Part shown: in pieces, positions 44,196 to 53,082 of the stretch
Layout of the letters: each line of letters begins with the position of its first letter
Position numbering within the stretch: the stretch's first letter is position 1
NCBI RefSeq assembly: GCF_030499575.1
Contig: NZ_JASTLC010000001.1
Location: 248,001-312,000 of the forward strand
From: Streptomyces sp. DG2A-72
Lineage (GTDB): Bacteria > Actinomycetota > Actinomycetes > Streptomycetales > Streptomycetaceae
DNA: 64,000 nucleotides
Reading direction: 5' to 3'
Program-made: the position numbers and the translations under genes
The notes under the pieces: generated by a model
Databases searched by the model: none
What the model saw: the letters and a program-made list of their open reading frames with translations, nothing else
Told to the model about the DNA's origin: nothing

Positions 44196-45134
44196 GTGGA
44201 CTTCGAGCAGTACAGGGGTGAGTTGGTGGCGTTCTGCTACCGGATGCTGGGTTCGGTGCACGAGGCCGAGGATCTGGTGCAGGAGACGCTGCTGCGTGCA
44301 TGGAAGGCCCGCGACCGCTACGACCCGGCGCGCGCGTCGGTGCGGACCTGGCTCTACCGGATCGCGACCAATGTGTGCCTGACCGCGCTGGAGGGCCGCG
44401 GGCGGCGTCCGCTGCCGTCCGGGCTGGGGGTGCCGAGCGACAACCCCGAGGCGCCACTGACGCCGACGCTCGATGTGCCCTGGCTGGAACCGTTCCCCGA
44501 CGCGCGGTTCGATGTGGAGATCAGGGCAGATCTGCGACTTGCGTGGGTGGCGGCGGTGCAGGTCCTACCGGCGCGGCAGCGGGCGGTACTTGTGCTGCGC
44601 GAGGTGCTGGCGTTCACCGCCGCCGAGGTCGCCGAGCAGTTGGGGACTACGGTCGCGGCGGTCAACAGCGCGTTGCAGCGCGCCCGTGCCGCCCTCGCCG
44701 CTGTGGGCGATGCCGGTGCGGTCAGCGAGCCGGACGATCCCGAGGTGCGGGCGGTGGTCCAGCGGTACATGCAGGCGTTCGAGGCGGCGGACGTGCCCGC
44801 GCTGGTGCGGCTGCTGGCCGACGACGCGGTACTGGAGATGCCCCCGGTGCCGTTGTGGTACCGAGGCAGCCGGGACTACGGCCGGTTCATGGAGCGGGTG
44901 TTCCGGGTGCGTGGCAAGGGCTGGGGCATGCGGGAGCTCACCGCAGGCGGGCAGCCTGCGCTCGCCGCATACGCGCCGGGGCGCGGTGGCGGGCACCTGC
45001 TGCACACCCTGCAGGTCTTCACCGTCACCGACGGCCGCATCGCGCACAACGTGGTGTTCGCCGATCCGCGCGTGTTCGACGCCTTCGAACTGCCGGGGGA
45101 GATTCCCGCAGGCGAGTTCCGCCGGGAGCGATGA
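44196..45134 (+). CDS. ECF sigma factor with C-terminal SnoaL-like domain (TIGR02960/SigJ type)
   Basis: The 312-residue factor has region 2 (YRGELVAFCYRMLGSVHEAE DLVQETLLRAWKARD, WLYRIATNVCLTALEGRG), region 4 (LPARQRAVLVLREVLAFTAA, TTVAAVNSALQRARAALA) and a fused NTF2-like domain (RYMQAFEAADVPALVRLLAD, VEMPP-like VLEMPPVPLWYRG). It heads a unit with a DHFR-like gene 57 bases on and an EthD-like gene. The GTG at 44196 is the first plausible start. This is the second factor of the same class in the window. Confidence 0.9.
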   Translation: MDFEQYRGELVAFCYRMLGSVHEAEDLVQETLLRAWKARDRYDPARASVRTWLYRIATNVCLTALEGRGRRPLPSGLGVPSDNPEAPLTPTLDVPWLEPFPDARFDVEIRADLRLAWVAAVQVLPARQRAVLVLREVLAFTAAEVAEQLGTTVAAVNSALQRARAALAAVGDAGAVSEPDDPEVRAVVQRYMQAFEAADVPALVRLLADDAVLEMPPVPLWYRGSRDYGRFMERVFRVRGKGWGMRELTAGGQPALAAYAPGRGGGHLLHTLQVFTVTDGRIAHNVVFADPRVFDAFELPGEIPAGEFRRER

Positions 45135-45191
45135 GTCGGGGCGATGCGGCCGGTACGTACCGGTGAGCACCGAACCGAAGGGAAACTCATC

Positions 45192-45755
45192 GTGAGCGTC
45201 ATCGTCATCGAGTTCATCACCCTGGACGGGATCGTGTCCGACCCGGACGGGTCCGCCGGGTCGTCGCGGGGTGGCTGGGCATTCCGGCACGGCCCGGAGG
45301 CGGTCGCCGGGGACAAGTTCCGGCTCGGCCGCACGCTGGACGAGGGGGTACTGCTGCTCGGGCGCACCACCTGGCAGCTGTTCTCGCGGCTGTGGCCCGG
45401 TCGCGACGACCCGTTCGCCGCGCGGATGAACGCCGTGCCGAAGCTGGTCGCCTCCCGCACCCTGACCCACATCGACACGTCGGTGTGGGCGAACTCCCAG
45501 CTCCTTGACGGCGATCTGGTCGACGCCGTCAAGCGCGAGCACCGGGACGTGGTCGTCACCGGGAGCCTGAGCGTCGTGGACCGGCTGATGGCCGCGGACA
45601 TGATCGACGAGTACCGGCTGCTGACCTTCCCCACCCTCCTCGGCACCGGCCGGCGGCTCTTCCCGACCGATGGCCCCCACGCCGAGCTGGAGTGCCTGGC
45701 CGCCGAGCAGGCCGGTGCCGTCGTCCTTACCCGCTACCGGAGGGCCGCCCGATGA
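45192..45755 (+). CDS. Dihydrofolate reductase-like (RibD C-terminal domain) protein
   Basis: The 187-residue protein has the YwjB/RibD_C pattern: VIEFITLDGIVSDPDGSAG, EGVLLLGRTTWQLFSRLWPG, FAARMNAVPKLVASRTLT, VVVTGSLSVVDRLMAADMID EYRLLTFPTLLGTG. These NADPH-binding folds are common beside ECF factors in actinomycetes; the reaction is not established. GTG 45192 follows GAAGGGAAA. The stop overlaps the next start by ATGA. Confidence 0.88.
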   Translation: MSVIVIEFITLDGIVSDPDGSAGSSRGGWAFRHGPEAVAGDKFRLGRTLDEGVLLLGRTTWQLFSRLWPGRDDPFAARMNAVPKLVASRTLTHIDTSVWANSQLLDGDLVDAVKREHRDVVVTGSLSVVDRLMAADMIDEYRLLTFPTLLGTGRRLFPTDGPHAELECLAAEQAGAVVLTRYRRAAR

Positions 45756-46069
45756 CCGCCCGTTTCATCGTCCTGTTCGAGACGCCCGCCGGCCCCGAGG
45801 CATTCGACCGGCACTACCACGATGTCCACATCCCGCTCGCACGCCGCCTTCCGGGGCTGCGCCGCTACACGATCGGCCGCGACCTGGTCGCCGTCCGCGG
45901 CGGCTTCCCCTACTACCGGGTCGCCGAGCTGGAATGGGACTCGATGGACGAGTTGCACGCCGCGTTCGCTTCACCCGAGGGACGCGCCGCCGCGGCCGAC
46001 ACGGCGCACCTGCAGAAACTCGCCCCGGTCCGCAGCATGATCTTCACTGTGGACGAGAGCGTCCTGTAG
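45752..46069 (+). CDS. EthD-family protein
   Basis: The 105-residue ferredoxin-like protein shows FIVLFETPAGPEAFDRHYHD VHIPLARRLPGLRRYT, the typical EthD start with the HYxxxHxPL motif, and ends RSMIFTVDESVL. EthD proteins assist ether or polyketide oxidation and may act as small dimeric enzymes. It is coupled to the DHFR-like gene by ATGA and lies under the same ECF-linked unit. Confidence 0.85.
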   Translation: MTARFIVLFETPAGPEAFDRHYHDVHIPLARRLPGLRRYTIGRDLVAVRGGFPYYRVAELEWDSMDELHAAFASPEGRAAAADTAHLQKLAPVRSMIFTVDESVL

Positions 46070-46513
46070 GCGATCTCTACCGTACGCGTAACGAACCACG
46101 CTGAGGAGCTCGTCCCTCGGATCGTCCGCTTCGGCGCTAGCGAAGACGCCCCGCTCGCCCGAGCGTTGCGAAGCAATCAGCTACCGACGCTCAGGCCAGT
46201 CGGCGCACCCCGTCGGCTCAGGGGCTTGTAAAAAACCTTGGAGAAAACCCAGCGAGTGGATCTTCAGCCGAGGCGTACAAGCCCGCTGGTCAGTGGGGGT
46301 GCGCTGGTGCTCGCGACGGTTTCCCGGGCGGACATCTTGCGCGACCTGACCGCTGACGTGAACAGCGTAGCGGATCGAGGCGGAGCGGAGGTGTGTAGTA
46401 CGGGGGGTGGGGCGTTGCGAAGGGTGTGACCTGCGGTTTTCTGTGTAGGGCTGGTTAGTGTTCGTCTCGGTCTGCGCGGAGCGGAGGCTCGGTTTGTCCG
46501 TTCCGTCGCCGAC
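46070..46513. other. Intergenic region, no gene seen
   Basis: About 440 bases between the EthD-like gene and the TnpB remnant. It includes a less GC-rich stretch at about 46225-46250 (TAAAAAACCTTGGAGAAAAC). The left end of the TnpB element should lie here but I could not define it. Confidence 0.5.
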
Positions 46514-46559
46514 GTGGAGCCGAGGTCATTACGGCTGTCCGGCACCGGAACGACACGCA

Positions 46560-47550
46560 CGCACGCACCGCTCTGGCTGCGGGAGGGGGCCAGCGTTCCT
46601 CAGCAGCAGATCATCCGCGACTCCGGCAAGTCCCGCGCGAAGGCGCACAAGGACATCAAGGAACGCCGGCCCCAGAAGCAGCGGGCCGGGATGCCGACGT
46701 GGAAGACCAGGCGTGAGGCGCTGCCCACCCTCAACTACACGCAGCATGGGTTCCGCCTGAAGGACGGCAGGCTGCACCTGGCGGGGGCGTCGTGGTGACG
46801 GTGGTGTGGTCGCGGGAGCTGCCCGCCGAACCGTCATCGGTGCGCGTGTATCAGGACACCCTGGGGCACTGGTGCTGCTCGTTCGTCGTGCCCGCGGCCG
46901 TGGAGCCCCTGCTGGAGACCGGCCGCGTGATCGGTATCGACTGGGGCGTGCGGGAGACCGCCACCACCACCTCCGACGCCCACGACCTCCCCCACGCCCA
47001 ACACGGCAGGAAGGCGAAGGAGAAGCTGACCCGTACGACCGGATGATGGCCCGCCGCAAACCGGCGAAGGGTCAGGCTGCTTCGAACGGCTACCGCGAGG
47101 CGGAGAAGCTGCGCGCGAAGGCGCACAAGAAGATCGCCAGGCAGCGGCAGGACACCGGCCGCAAACGGGCCAAGAAGGTCGTGCGCGACCACGACGCCCT
47201 CACAGTGGAGGAATTCCGCCCGAAGTTCCTCGCCGGGACCACCATGTCACGCAAGGCCGCCGACGCCGCCATCGGCGTCACCAAACAGGCCCTGATCGAG
47301 ATGGGCCGCAAGCACCGGTGGGACGTCCGCCTCGTCCACCTCGCGCACACCACGATGGACCGCGCGCACTGCGATGCGAGAGCCAAGCATCGCCTGCTGG
47401 GTGAGCGCGCCTACACCTGCACCGCGTGCCGGAGCCGTCTCCTCCGGGGACAAGAACTCCGCCCGCGTGATGCTCGTCCGGGCTGGTCTCCACCCCGCTG
47501 GTGCCGACGGCGTAAGACCTCCTGGAGCGCTGCTCCAGGAGGCAGCTTGA
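46560..47550 (+). pseudogene. TnpB (IS200/IS605/IS1341-type, RuvC nuclease), three frameshifts
   Basis: The pieces are KDIKERRPQKQRAGMPTWKT, RLKDGRLHLAG, then TVVWSRELPAEPSSVRVYQD and GRVIGIDWGVRETATT (RuvC Asp), then RKPAKGQAASNGYREAEKLR, RDHDALTVEEFRPKFLAG (RuvC Glu), YTCTAC, and DKNSARVMLVRAGLHPAGAD (third Asp) ending at TGA 47548-47550. Single-base shifts lie near 46790, 47035 and 47430. The first zinc Cys is changed (DRAHC). No TnpA is present and the N-terminal quarter is missing. TnpB is an RNA-guided nuclease ancestral to Cas12. Confidence 0.85.
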
Positions 47551-47559
47551 GCCAGGTAT

Positions 47560-47579
47560 CCCCCTCGTCTACGAGGGGG
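47560..47579. mobile_element. Right-end hairpin of the TnpB element
   Basis: CCCCCTCGT-CT-ACGAGGGGG is a perfect 9-bp stem 9 bases after the tnpB stop, followed by GAGGATTCCAACTC. IS200/IS605-type elements end in such hairpins, and the guide RNA of TnpB is read from this end. It also contains the stop codon of the HupE-like gene on the other strand. Confidence 0.65.
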
Positions 47580-48957
47580 AGGATTCCAACTCGGGACATG
47601 TCGCCGCAGCGGGCTCGGTCGGCCCGGGCCGTGCGTGCTGACGGGTGGCCAGGGTCCAGGCGGTGGCGGCGAGTGCGGTCACCGTGAGGGCGGCCAGCAT
47701 CGGCGTGGTGTGGGATCCGGCGCTGTCGGCTGCCCGGGCGACGGGGTTGGGCAGTCCGAGGCGGTCGGCCAGCCAGCCGACGGCCGCGGTGCCGGTGAGC
47801 AGGGCGCCGGCCAGTCGTAGCGTGGGCTGGATGCGCAGGCGTGCCAGCATCAGCAGCGAGGGCAGGGCCAGGCAGACCAGCAGGAGCTGGACCAGTTCGA
47901 TGCCGAGGTTGAAGCCGAGGAGGCTGGTCACGAGCTGTCCGGTGGACAGGTGCATCTCCGCCAGGACGAAGGAGAACGCCATACCGTGGCCGAGCCCGAA
48001 GACTCCGGCCACGAGCGCCTCCTTGCCCGGGAAGAGGGGGCGGATCGCGTGGATCGCGCCGACGAGGATGCTGGCGGCGATGAACGCCTCGACCGGCCAG
48101 TCCGGGATGTCCAGGCGGCCGAGCGCGGTGACGGCCAGCGCGACGGAGTGCCCGACGGTGAAGGCGAGCGTGATGCGGGCGATCCGGCCGAGCGCGGACC
48201 GGGCGCCGACCAGGCCGTCCCAGCGCCGTCCGGTGGCCGCGAGCGGTGCGGGCAGGAGCAGGATCAGCAGGAAGAGCAGGTGGTCGGTGCCGGTGAGGAT
48301 GTGGTCGCCGCCCAGCTTCACCATGGCGAGGAACCCGCGCCAGGCGCTGCCGTCGCCGAGGTCGACTTTCAGGGCGGGGACGGTCATGGTCCGGGTGTCG
48401 ACCCGGATGGTGCCGACCTGGGTGGCGCCCTCGCCGTCGATCTGCCCGGTGGCCCAGTCCTGACGTATCGTCACCAGGGCGGTGTGCGTGATGACCTGGT
48501 GGACGATGACGTCGTAGTCGAAGGTGAAGTGGCGTACGTCGGTGCCGGCCGGCGGGGTGAGTACGGCCTCGGCGACCAGCTCGCGGTAGGGGCCGGTGGA
48601 GGTCTGCTCGGTGCGGCTGAGGCTCAGGCTGCCGATGCTGACCTGCCAGGCCTTGCCCTGGGTGGTGGCCGGGTGGATGTGCTTGCCGAGGTAGGTCCGG
48701 ATGGCCTCGGCCTTTCCGGACAGCGTGGCCTGGGTGGTGTCGCTCAGGTCGATCCCGCTGGCCCGGGAGAAGTCGTCGACCGGCAGTTCCAGCCGTGCGG
48801 CGACCGACGCCTGGTACACGTCGAGTTCCACCACCGAGTGCGGCATCGGATGCGCGGCGGCCGGCGGCGCCCCGAGGAGGAGCGCCGCCGGTACCGCGAT
48901 CGCGATCCCGGCCACCAGACGCAGTGCTGTGGTCAGCCAGTTTCGCGGTCGGGTCAT
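47569..48957 (-). CDS. HupE/UreJ-like membrane protein, copy 1 of the DUF3500-HupE module
   Basis: The 462-residue protein has a signal peptide cut before H36 (PPAAA-HPMPHSVVEL), an extracellular domain of about 170 residues, then six to seven helices with the HupE pattern: GTDHLLFLLILLLPAPLA, FTVGHSVALAVTALG, ILVGAIHAIRPLFPG, GLGHGMAFSFVLAEM, TSLLGFNLGIELVQLLLVCL. HupE/UreJ proteins are linked with nickel or cobalt uptake; the His/Asp residues within helices fit a metal path. The ATG overlaps the stop of the DUF3500 gene (ATGA). Its last codons (ESSPS-stop) read into the TnpB right end, so the C-terminal tail was replaced. Confidence 0.85.
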   Translation of the reverse strand: MTRPRNWLTTALRLVAGIAIAVPAALLLGAPPAAAHPMPHSVVELDVYQASVAARLELPVDDFSRASGIDLSDTTQATLSGKAEAIRTYLGKHIHPATTQGKAWQVSIGSLSLSRTEQTSTGPYRELVAEAVLTPPAGTDVRHFTFDYDVIVHQVITHTALVTIRQDWATGQIDGEGATQVGTIRVDTRTMTVPALKVDLGDGSAWRGFLAMVKLGGDHILTGTDHLLFLLILLLPAPLAATGRRWDGLVGARSALGRIARITLAFTVGHSVALAVTALGRLDIPDWPVEAFIAASILVGAIHAIRPLFPGKEALVAGVFGLGHGMAFSFVLAEMHLSTGQLVTSLLGFNLGIELVQLLLVCLALPSLLMLARLRIQPTLRLAGALLTGTAAVGWLADRLGLPNPVARAADSAGSHTTPMLAALTVTALAATAWTLATRQHARPGPTEPAAATCPELESSPS

Positions 48958-50231
48958 GAGAAGGAGAACCCGCTGCCGTAGTCGCGGGTGTGGTCCCGGT
49001 AGACGGTGTGGTAGTGGACCTTGTCCTGGTAGACGAAGCCGTTCTGGCAGACGAACTCGATCCACACGCTGGGGCCGTCGATGCGGACGTAGTCACCCTG
49101 GGTATCCAGGCCCGTGCCGCCGGAGTAGCCGATGTAGGTCTCGTTCAGCTCACGCGCGTACGTCTTCATGAGCCGCTTCGCGGTGACGTCGTCCACGCCC
49201 GCGACCCAGGGGTGGATCGCCTCCAGGACCAGCTTCTGCTGCTTGGGTGACAGCTCGCTGGCCTTGATGCCCTCCTTGGTCTCCGGGAACTGACCGTCCT
49301 CGCCCGGGCCGAGCAGCACATCGTTGAAGGACTCGGACAGCTTGGCCTTGGCCAGTTGCTCCGTGCTCAGGCTGCCGGTCAGGGCGAGCATGCCGTTGCG
49401 GAACTTCGCCATCGGCTCGTACGTGGTGCCGTCGTCCGCGGTCCAGCTGGTGGGCTCGACGCCGGTGAAGAACGGGCTGGCGCCGGCCACCTTGCCGTCC
49501 TTGTAGGTGACGTTCACGGCGAGGTGGTGGCCGCCGAACTGCAGTTGCCAGGTGCCGTCGACCGACGGGGTGCCCAGGAACGCCATGAGGTAGATGTCAC
49601 TGCCGTACCCGGCGCCGCCGCCTGCGCCACCGCCGGGGTCGCCGGACGGTGGGGTGCCCGTGGGGGCGTCGGTGGCCGTGGCGCTCGGGTCCGCCGAAGC
49701 GGAGGGGTCGGCCGAGGCCGAGGGGGCGCTCGACGTGCCGCCCGACGGCGCGGCGGGCCCGGAGCCGGAGCTCTCCGCCGAGGCCAGCTGGTCGTCGGCC
49801 AGGAGGGTCTCAAGGACGTGCTCGTAGCCGGTGCCCTTGCCGGTCCCCAGGGCTACCTTCAGCACGTTCTTCAGGGCGGCCAGCTGCTCGTCGCTCAGCG
49901 AGCCCGTCTGGATGCCGACCCGGCAGGACGACCCGCACGGCAGGTTCGACCACGCGGTCGCGTTCGCCTGGGAGTAGTCCAGGACCGTCGCCGCCTGCTG
50001 GTCGGAGTCCAGCGTGTTCAGGAACGCGTTGGCGGCGCTGACCACGGCCGCGACGCCGTTGGCCTTCTTGTCGACCGGGTAGTGGACACCGGCCTTCTTC
50101 GCGGCGCCCGTGGTTGTCGCGGCGTTGGCCGCCACGAATCCGCCCCCGACGAGGACCACACCGGCGGCCACGCCGGCTATGCCCCGCCAAGTCCGTCGGT
50201 GACGAGCCCGACTTGTTCTCTCTTTGCTCAC
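48954..50231 (-). CDS. DUF3500 secreted/anchored protein, copy 1
   Basis: The 425-residue protein has a basic start and an N-terminal helix (GIAGVAAGVVLVGGGFVAAN A), a helical part (VVSAANAFLNTLDSDQQAAT, WSNLPCGSSCRVGIQTGSLS), a low-complexity Ser/Ala/Asp/Pro/Gly linker (about 155-205), and the DUF3500 core: WQLQFGGHHLAVNVTYKDG, GVEPTSW, YVRIDGPSVWIEF and the C-terminal VHYHTVYRDHTRDYG, rich in His and Asp. Start GTG 50231 follows GGGAG; GTG 50237 is in frame. It is coupled to the HupE-like gene. A 26-base palindrome lies 86 bases upstream. The biochemical role of DUF3500 is not established. Confidence 0.85.
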   Translation of the reverse strand: MSKERTSRARHRRTWRGIAGVAAGVVLVGGGFVAANAATTTGAAKKAGVHYPVDKKANGVAAVVSAANAFLNTLDSDQQAATVLDYSQANATAWSNLPCGSSCRVGIQTGSLSDEQLAALKNVLKVALGTGKGTGYEHVLETLLADDQLASAESSGSGPAAPSGGTSSAPSASADPSASADPSATATDAPTGTPPSGDPGGGAGGGAGYGSDIYLMAFLGTPSVDGTWQLQFGGHHLAVNVTYKDGKVAGASPFFTGVEPTSWTADDGTTYEPMAKFRNGMLALTGSLSTEQLAKAKLSESFNDVLLGPGEDGQFPETKEGIKASELSPKQQKLVLEAIHPWVAGVDDVTAKRLMKTYARELNETYIGYSGGTGLDTQGDYVRIDGPSVWIEFVCQNGFVYQDKVHYHTVYRDHTRDYGSGFSFS

Positions 50232-50316
50232 GAACACTCCCTGAAGACAAGGGTGGGGGACGGTGCGCCGACTCTGCGGGCGGCGGCGTCCAGAACACGC
50301 GCGCGCTGGATGAGAG

Positions 50317-50342
50317 AGCTATCAGCAATATTGTTGACAGCT
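50317..50342. promoter_or_regulatory. 26-base imperfect palindrome upstream of DUF3500 copy 1
   Basis: The site starts and ends with AGCT and centres on CAATATTG; the half sites AGCTATCAGCAAT and ATTGTTGACAGCT pair with two mismatches per arm. It is AT-rich against its surroundings. It is likely an operator for the DUF3500-HupE operon; the shape is similar to sites of GntR-type regulators, which is a weak inference. Confidence 0.6.
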
Positions 50343-50507
50343 CAAGGCGCGAGCCTTCGGGCCTGTCCCAATTGGATGGCTGGCACCCCATATAATGGAA
50401 ATATCCTGGGCTCGTTGACAGGTTTCTCCCATTGCGGCTTCAGCCGCCGAAACGGGCGCGCGTCACGAGAAGACCGCCGTCCCGGCACCTTCTCCACCAT
50501 CGGCAGG

Positions 50508-50837
50508 ATGGCCGCGCTCCACCTCGCTGAACAGCGTCCGACGCGTGATCGTGGCGACGACGTCCAGAGGGAACAGCCCGCCCTGCACGCGGTCGGCGAT
50601 CTCACCCTCACCGGCCGCGTCGAGACCACCCTGCGCACCGACACCCCCGACGGCGACCGCCCGGCCCTGCTCGTCGGCTGCGACGGCAGGAACCTGTGGG
50701 TCACCGGCCCGGACGGGGACGGGCTGGGCGAGACGGTCCTGACCGAACCCGCGGCGACCCTGCGCATCCTCACCATCGGCGAACACATCGAGGTCTACGC
50801 CAACGGCGTCTTCGCCCTCACCACCCTGTGCTACTAG
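50508..50837 (+). pseudogene. Glycosidase C-terminal fragment (GH32-like beta-sandwich end)
   Basis: A 109-codon frame reads LTLTGRVETTLRTDTPDGDR, LLVGCDGRNLWVTGPDG and ends LRILTIGEHIEVYANGVFAL TTLCY. The last segment (a strand ExIEVYANGxFALTT) is the usual C-terminal end of GH32/GH43-type beta-sandwich domains. The catalytic part is missing and the N-terminal 30 residues are unrelated. I see it as a leftover of a glycosidase gene next to the intact GH27/GH43 pair. Confidence 0.5.
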
Positions 50838-51064
50838 GGCCACCCCGCCCCGTGGACGGCCGTGTCGGAGTGCCGTACCCGCACCGTTCCCGTCCGCCCG
50901 ATCCGCCTGCCCGACCCCGACCGCGACTACGCCTCGGCCGTCTGGCCCGGTCTGTCCGCCCACTGATTTCCTGCGGTGCGGCTGCCCGGCAGGCGACACC
51001 GCCCGTCGCCGGGACCGGTTCGACGGCCGGGTCGGCGACGGGCGGTGTGGCAGCACAGGTGAGG

Positions 51065-53065
51065 TCAGTTGAGGGTCCACTGCTGGTTCGTCTGGCCGTT
51101 GCAGGTCCACAGGATCAGCTTGGTGCCGTTGGCGGTTGCCGCTTCGGAGGCGTCCAGGCAGAGGCCGGAGAGGTTGTTGGTGACGGTTCCGTTGGCGTTG
51201 ACGGTCCACTTCTGGTTGGTGCCGTTGTTGCAGTCCCAGATGATGACCTTGGTGCCGTCGGTGGTGCCGTTGTTGTCGGCGTCCAGGCACTTGTTGCCGT
51301 AGACGACGAGCTCGCCCCGTGAGGTCTGCGTGAAGGTCTCGTTCCGCCCGCCGAAGCAGTCCCACAGGATGGCCTGAGAGGCGTTGGCGATGGTGTTCTT
51401 CTCCAGGCCGGCGCAGCGGTTCGAGGCGGCGCCGACGAAGGCCACGCCGTTGGTGCCGGGGATGCCCTGGACACGGATCGCGTCGATGTTGGGCGCGGTG
51501 CTGCCGGAGACCGTCGCGAAGCGCACGGTGTTGGTGCCCTTGGCCAGGTGCGCCAGTACGGACACCGTGCGATAGGTCGTGGCTGAGCCGGTCGGCGGGA
51601 AGGCGACGACGTAGCTGTACTGGCCGTTGACCTTGATGGTCGCCTTACGGGCCGTGCTGCCACCGTTGGCGTAGGTGATGTCCACCAGCTTGGTGCCCGC
51701 CGCGCCGGTCGTGACGGCACTGAACGTGGGTGTGGTCGCCGTGGTGGTGTCCTCGTAGGTCGACCCGGACGCCTCGGTGCCGGAGACGGTGAGCAGGACG
51801 GCGTAGTTCGCCGGGACGGTGGTGGAGTAACTCGTGGCGTGGGAGCCGGCGTTGGTGCCGGTCCACACGTTGCGGACGGTGGCGGAGGCGGTGGTCAGGC
51901 CGAGGTCGGTCCAGCGGACGGTGATGTTCGCGGCGGAGCCGGTGCGGTTGAGCAGGAGCACCGCGCGCTTACCGGTGCCTGAGAGCACCTTGCCGTACAC
52001 CTGCAGGTTCCGGGTGTCCTCGGCGACCTTGACGCCCTGTAGCCCGCGTGGGTCCTGGTCGATGGCGATGACCTCGGAGTTGGTGAGGATGTCGCGGGTG
52101 GCGGTGCTCATCGTGGCCACGTTGTTGCCGGCCAGCAGCGGGGCGCCGGAGATGGCCCACAGGCCCATGTGCAGCCGGTTCTGAGCGTCACTCAGGCCGC
52201 TCATCCCGACCATCAGCATGTCGGGGTCGTTGTAGTACCCGGTGTGCTGGGCGGCCGGGTGCAGCCCCTTGTCGAAGTTGGCGAGCATCATGCCGGTGGT
52301 CGGGGTCTGGCCCCAGAAGATGACATCGGTGCTGGTGCGCCACAGGTCGCCGTATCCGGTGGCCCAGTTCCAGGGCAGTCCGGTGCCCCACTCGCAGAAG
52401 GACAGGACGAGCTTGTGCCCGGTGATGGCGGTCGCGGCCTCGTTGGCGGCGGTGATGGCCTTGTAGGTCGTCTCCTGGTCCAGGCCCTCCACGCGGCCGC
52501 CGCACCAGTCGATCTTGACGTAGTCGAAGCCCCAGCGCTGGAAGGTCTCCAGGTCCTGCTGGTAGTGGCCCTCCATGCCGGTGTTGGGGGCGGCGGGGCG
52601 GGTGGTGGGGTAGTAGTAGCCGCAGCCGTTCTTGCCGGCGTCGGTGTAGATGCCGGCCTTGAGGCCCTTGCTGTGGATGTAGTCGGCGATGGCCTTCATG
52701 CCGCCGGGCCACAGGTTCTCGTCGACGGCGATGGAGCCGTCGGCGTTGCGGTCGCCCTGCCACCAGCCGTCGTCGAGGTTGACGTACTTGTAGCCGGCGT
52801 CCGCCATGCCGGAGGAGACCAGGGCGTCGGCCTGCTGCTTGATGACGGTGTGGTCGATGCTGCTGGCGAAGCTGTTCCAGGACGCCCAGCCCATCGGCGG
52901 CGGAGTGACATCGATCTGGCTGGTGCTGACGGCGGTCGGCTCGGCGGACAGCGGTGCCGACGAATCGTGGTCGGCCAGGGCCGTCAGGCCGGCCAGGGCG
53001 AGTGCGAGGGCGAGGACGCGCGCGGTGACGCGTCTGGCCCAGCCACGTGCGGAGCTGTACGGCAT
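51065..53065 (-). CDS. Secreted GH27 alpha-galactosidase with CBM35-like and ricin-type (CBM13) domains
   Basis: The 666-residue enzyme has a signal peptide (VLALALALAGLTALA), a GH27 barrel (PPPMGWASWNSFASSI, LDDGWWQGDRNADG, nucleophile D186 in DYVKIDWCGGR, acid/base region NDPDMLMVG at about 279-287), a C-terminal beta domain, a CBM35-like module (about 425-530, STARKATIKVNGQYSYVV, NIDAIRVQG) and a ricin B-type trefoil (CLDADNNGTTDGTKVIIWDC, QKW, CLDASEAATANGTKLILWTC, QQWTLN). ATG 53065 has GAAAGG at the right distance; ATG 53080 is in frame. GH27 enzymes release terminal alpha-galactose or beta-L-arabinopyranose. It lies 17 bases after the GH43 gene, one operon. Confidence 0.93.
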   Translation of the reverse strand: MPYSSARGWARRVTARVLALALALAGLTALADHDSSAPLSAEPTAVSTSQIDVTPPPMGWASWNSFASSIDHTVIKQQADALVSSGMADAGYKYVNLDDGWWQGDRNADGSIAVDENLWPGGMKAIADYIHSKGLKAGIYTDAGKNGCGYYYPTTRPAAPNTGMEGHYQQDLETFQRWGFDYVKIDWCGGRVEGLDQETTYKAITAANEAATAITGHKLVLSFCEWGTGLPWNWATGYGDLWRTSTDVIFWGQTPTTGMMLANFDKGLHPAAQHTGYYNDPDMLMVGMSGLSDAQNRLHMGLWAISGAPLLAGNNVATMSTATRDILTNSEVIAIDQDPRGLQGVKVAEDTRNLQVYGKVLSGTGKRAVLLLNRTGSAANITVRWTDLGLTTASATVRNVWTGTNAGSHATSYSTTVPANYAVLLTVSGTEASGSTYEDTTTATTPTFSAVTTGAAGTKLVDITYANGGSTARKATIKVNGQYSYVVAFPPTGSATTYRTVSVLAHLAKGTNTVRFATVSGSTAPNIDAIRVQGIPGTNGVAFVGAASNRCAGLEKNTIANASQAILWDCFGGRNETFTQTSRGELVVYGNKCLDADNNGTTDGTKVIIWDCNNGTNQKWTVNANGTVTNNLSGLCLDASEAATANGTKLILWTCNGQTNQQWTLN

Positions 53066-53082
53066 GGGAAGGCCTTTCATGG

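Noticed and set aside
47645..48981. Long open frames on the plus strand opposite the HupE and DUF3500 genes
   Set aside because: High-GC antisense frames with Arg/Gly/Ala-rich composition and no domains.
50231..50400. Cobalamin or nickel riboswitch upstream of DUF3500 copy 1
   Set aside because: No conserved riboswitch boxes could be seen; the palindrome fits a protein operator better.
50385..50400. TATAAT promoter at about 50393
   Set aside because: A perfect -10-like hexamer is present but no -35 at the right distance, and the gene downstream is only a fragment.
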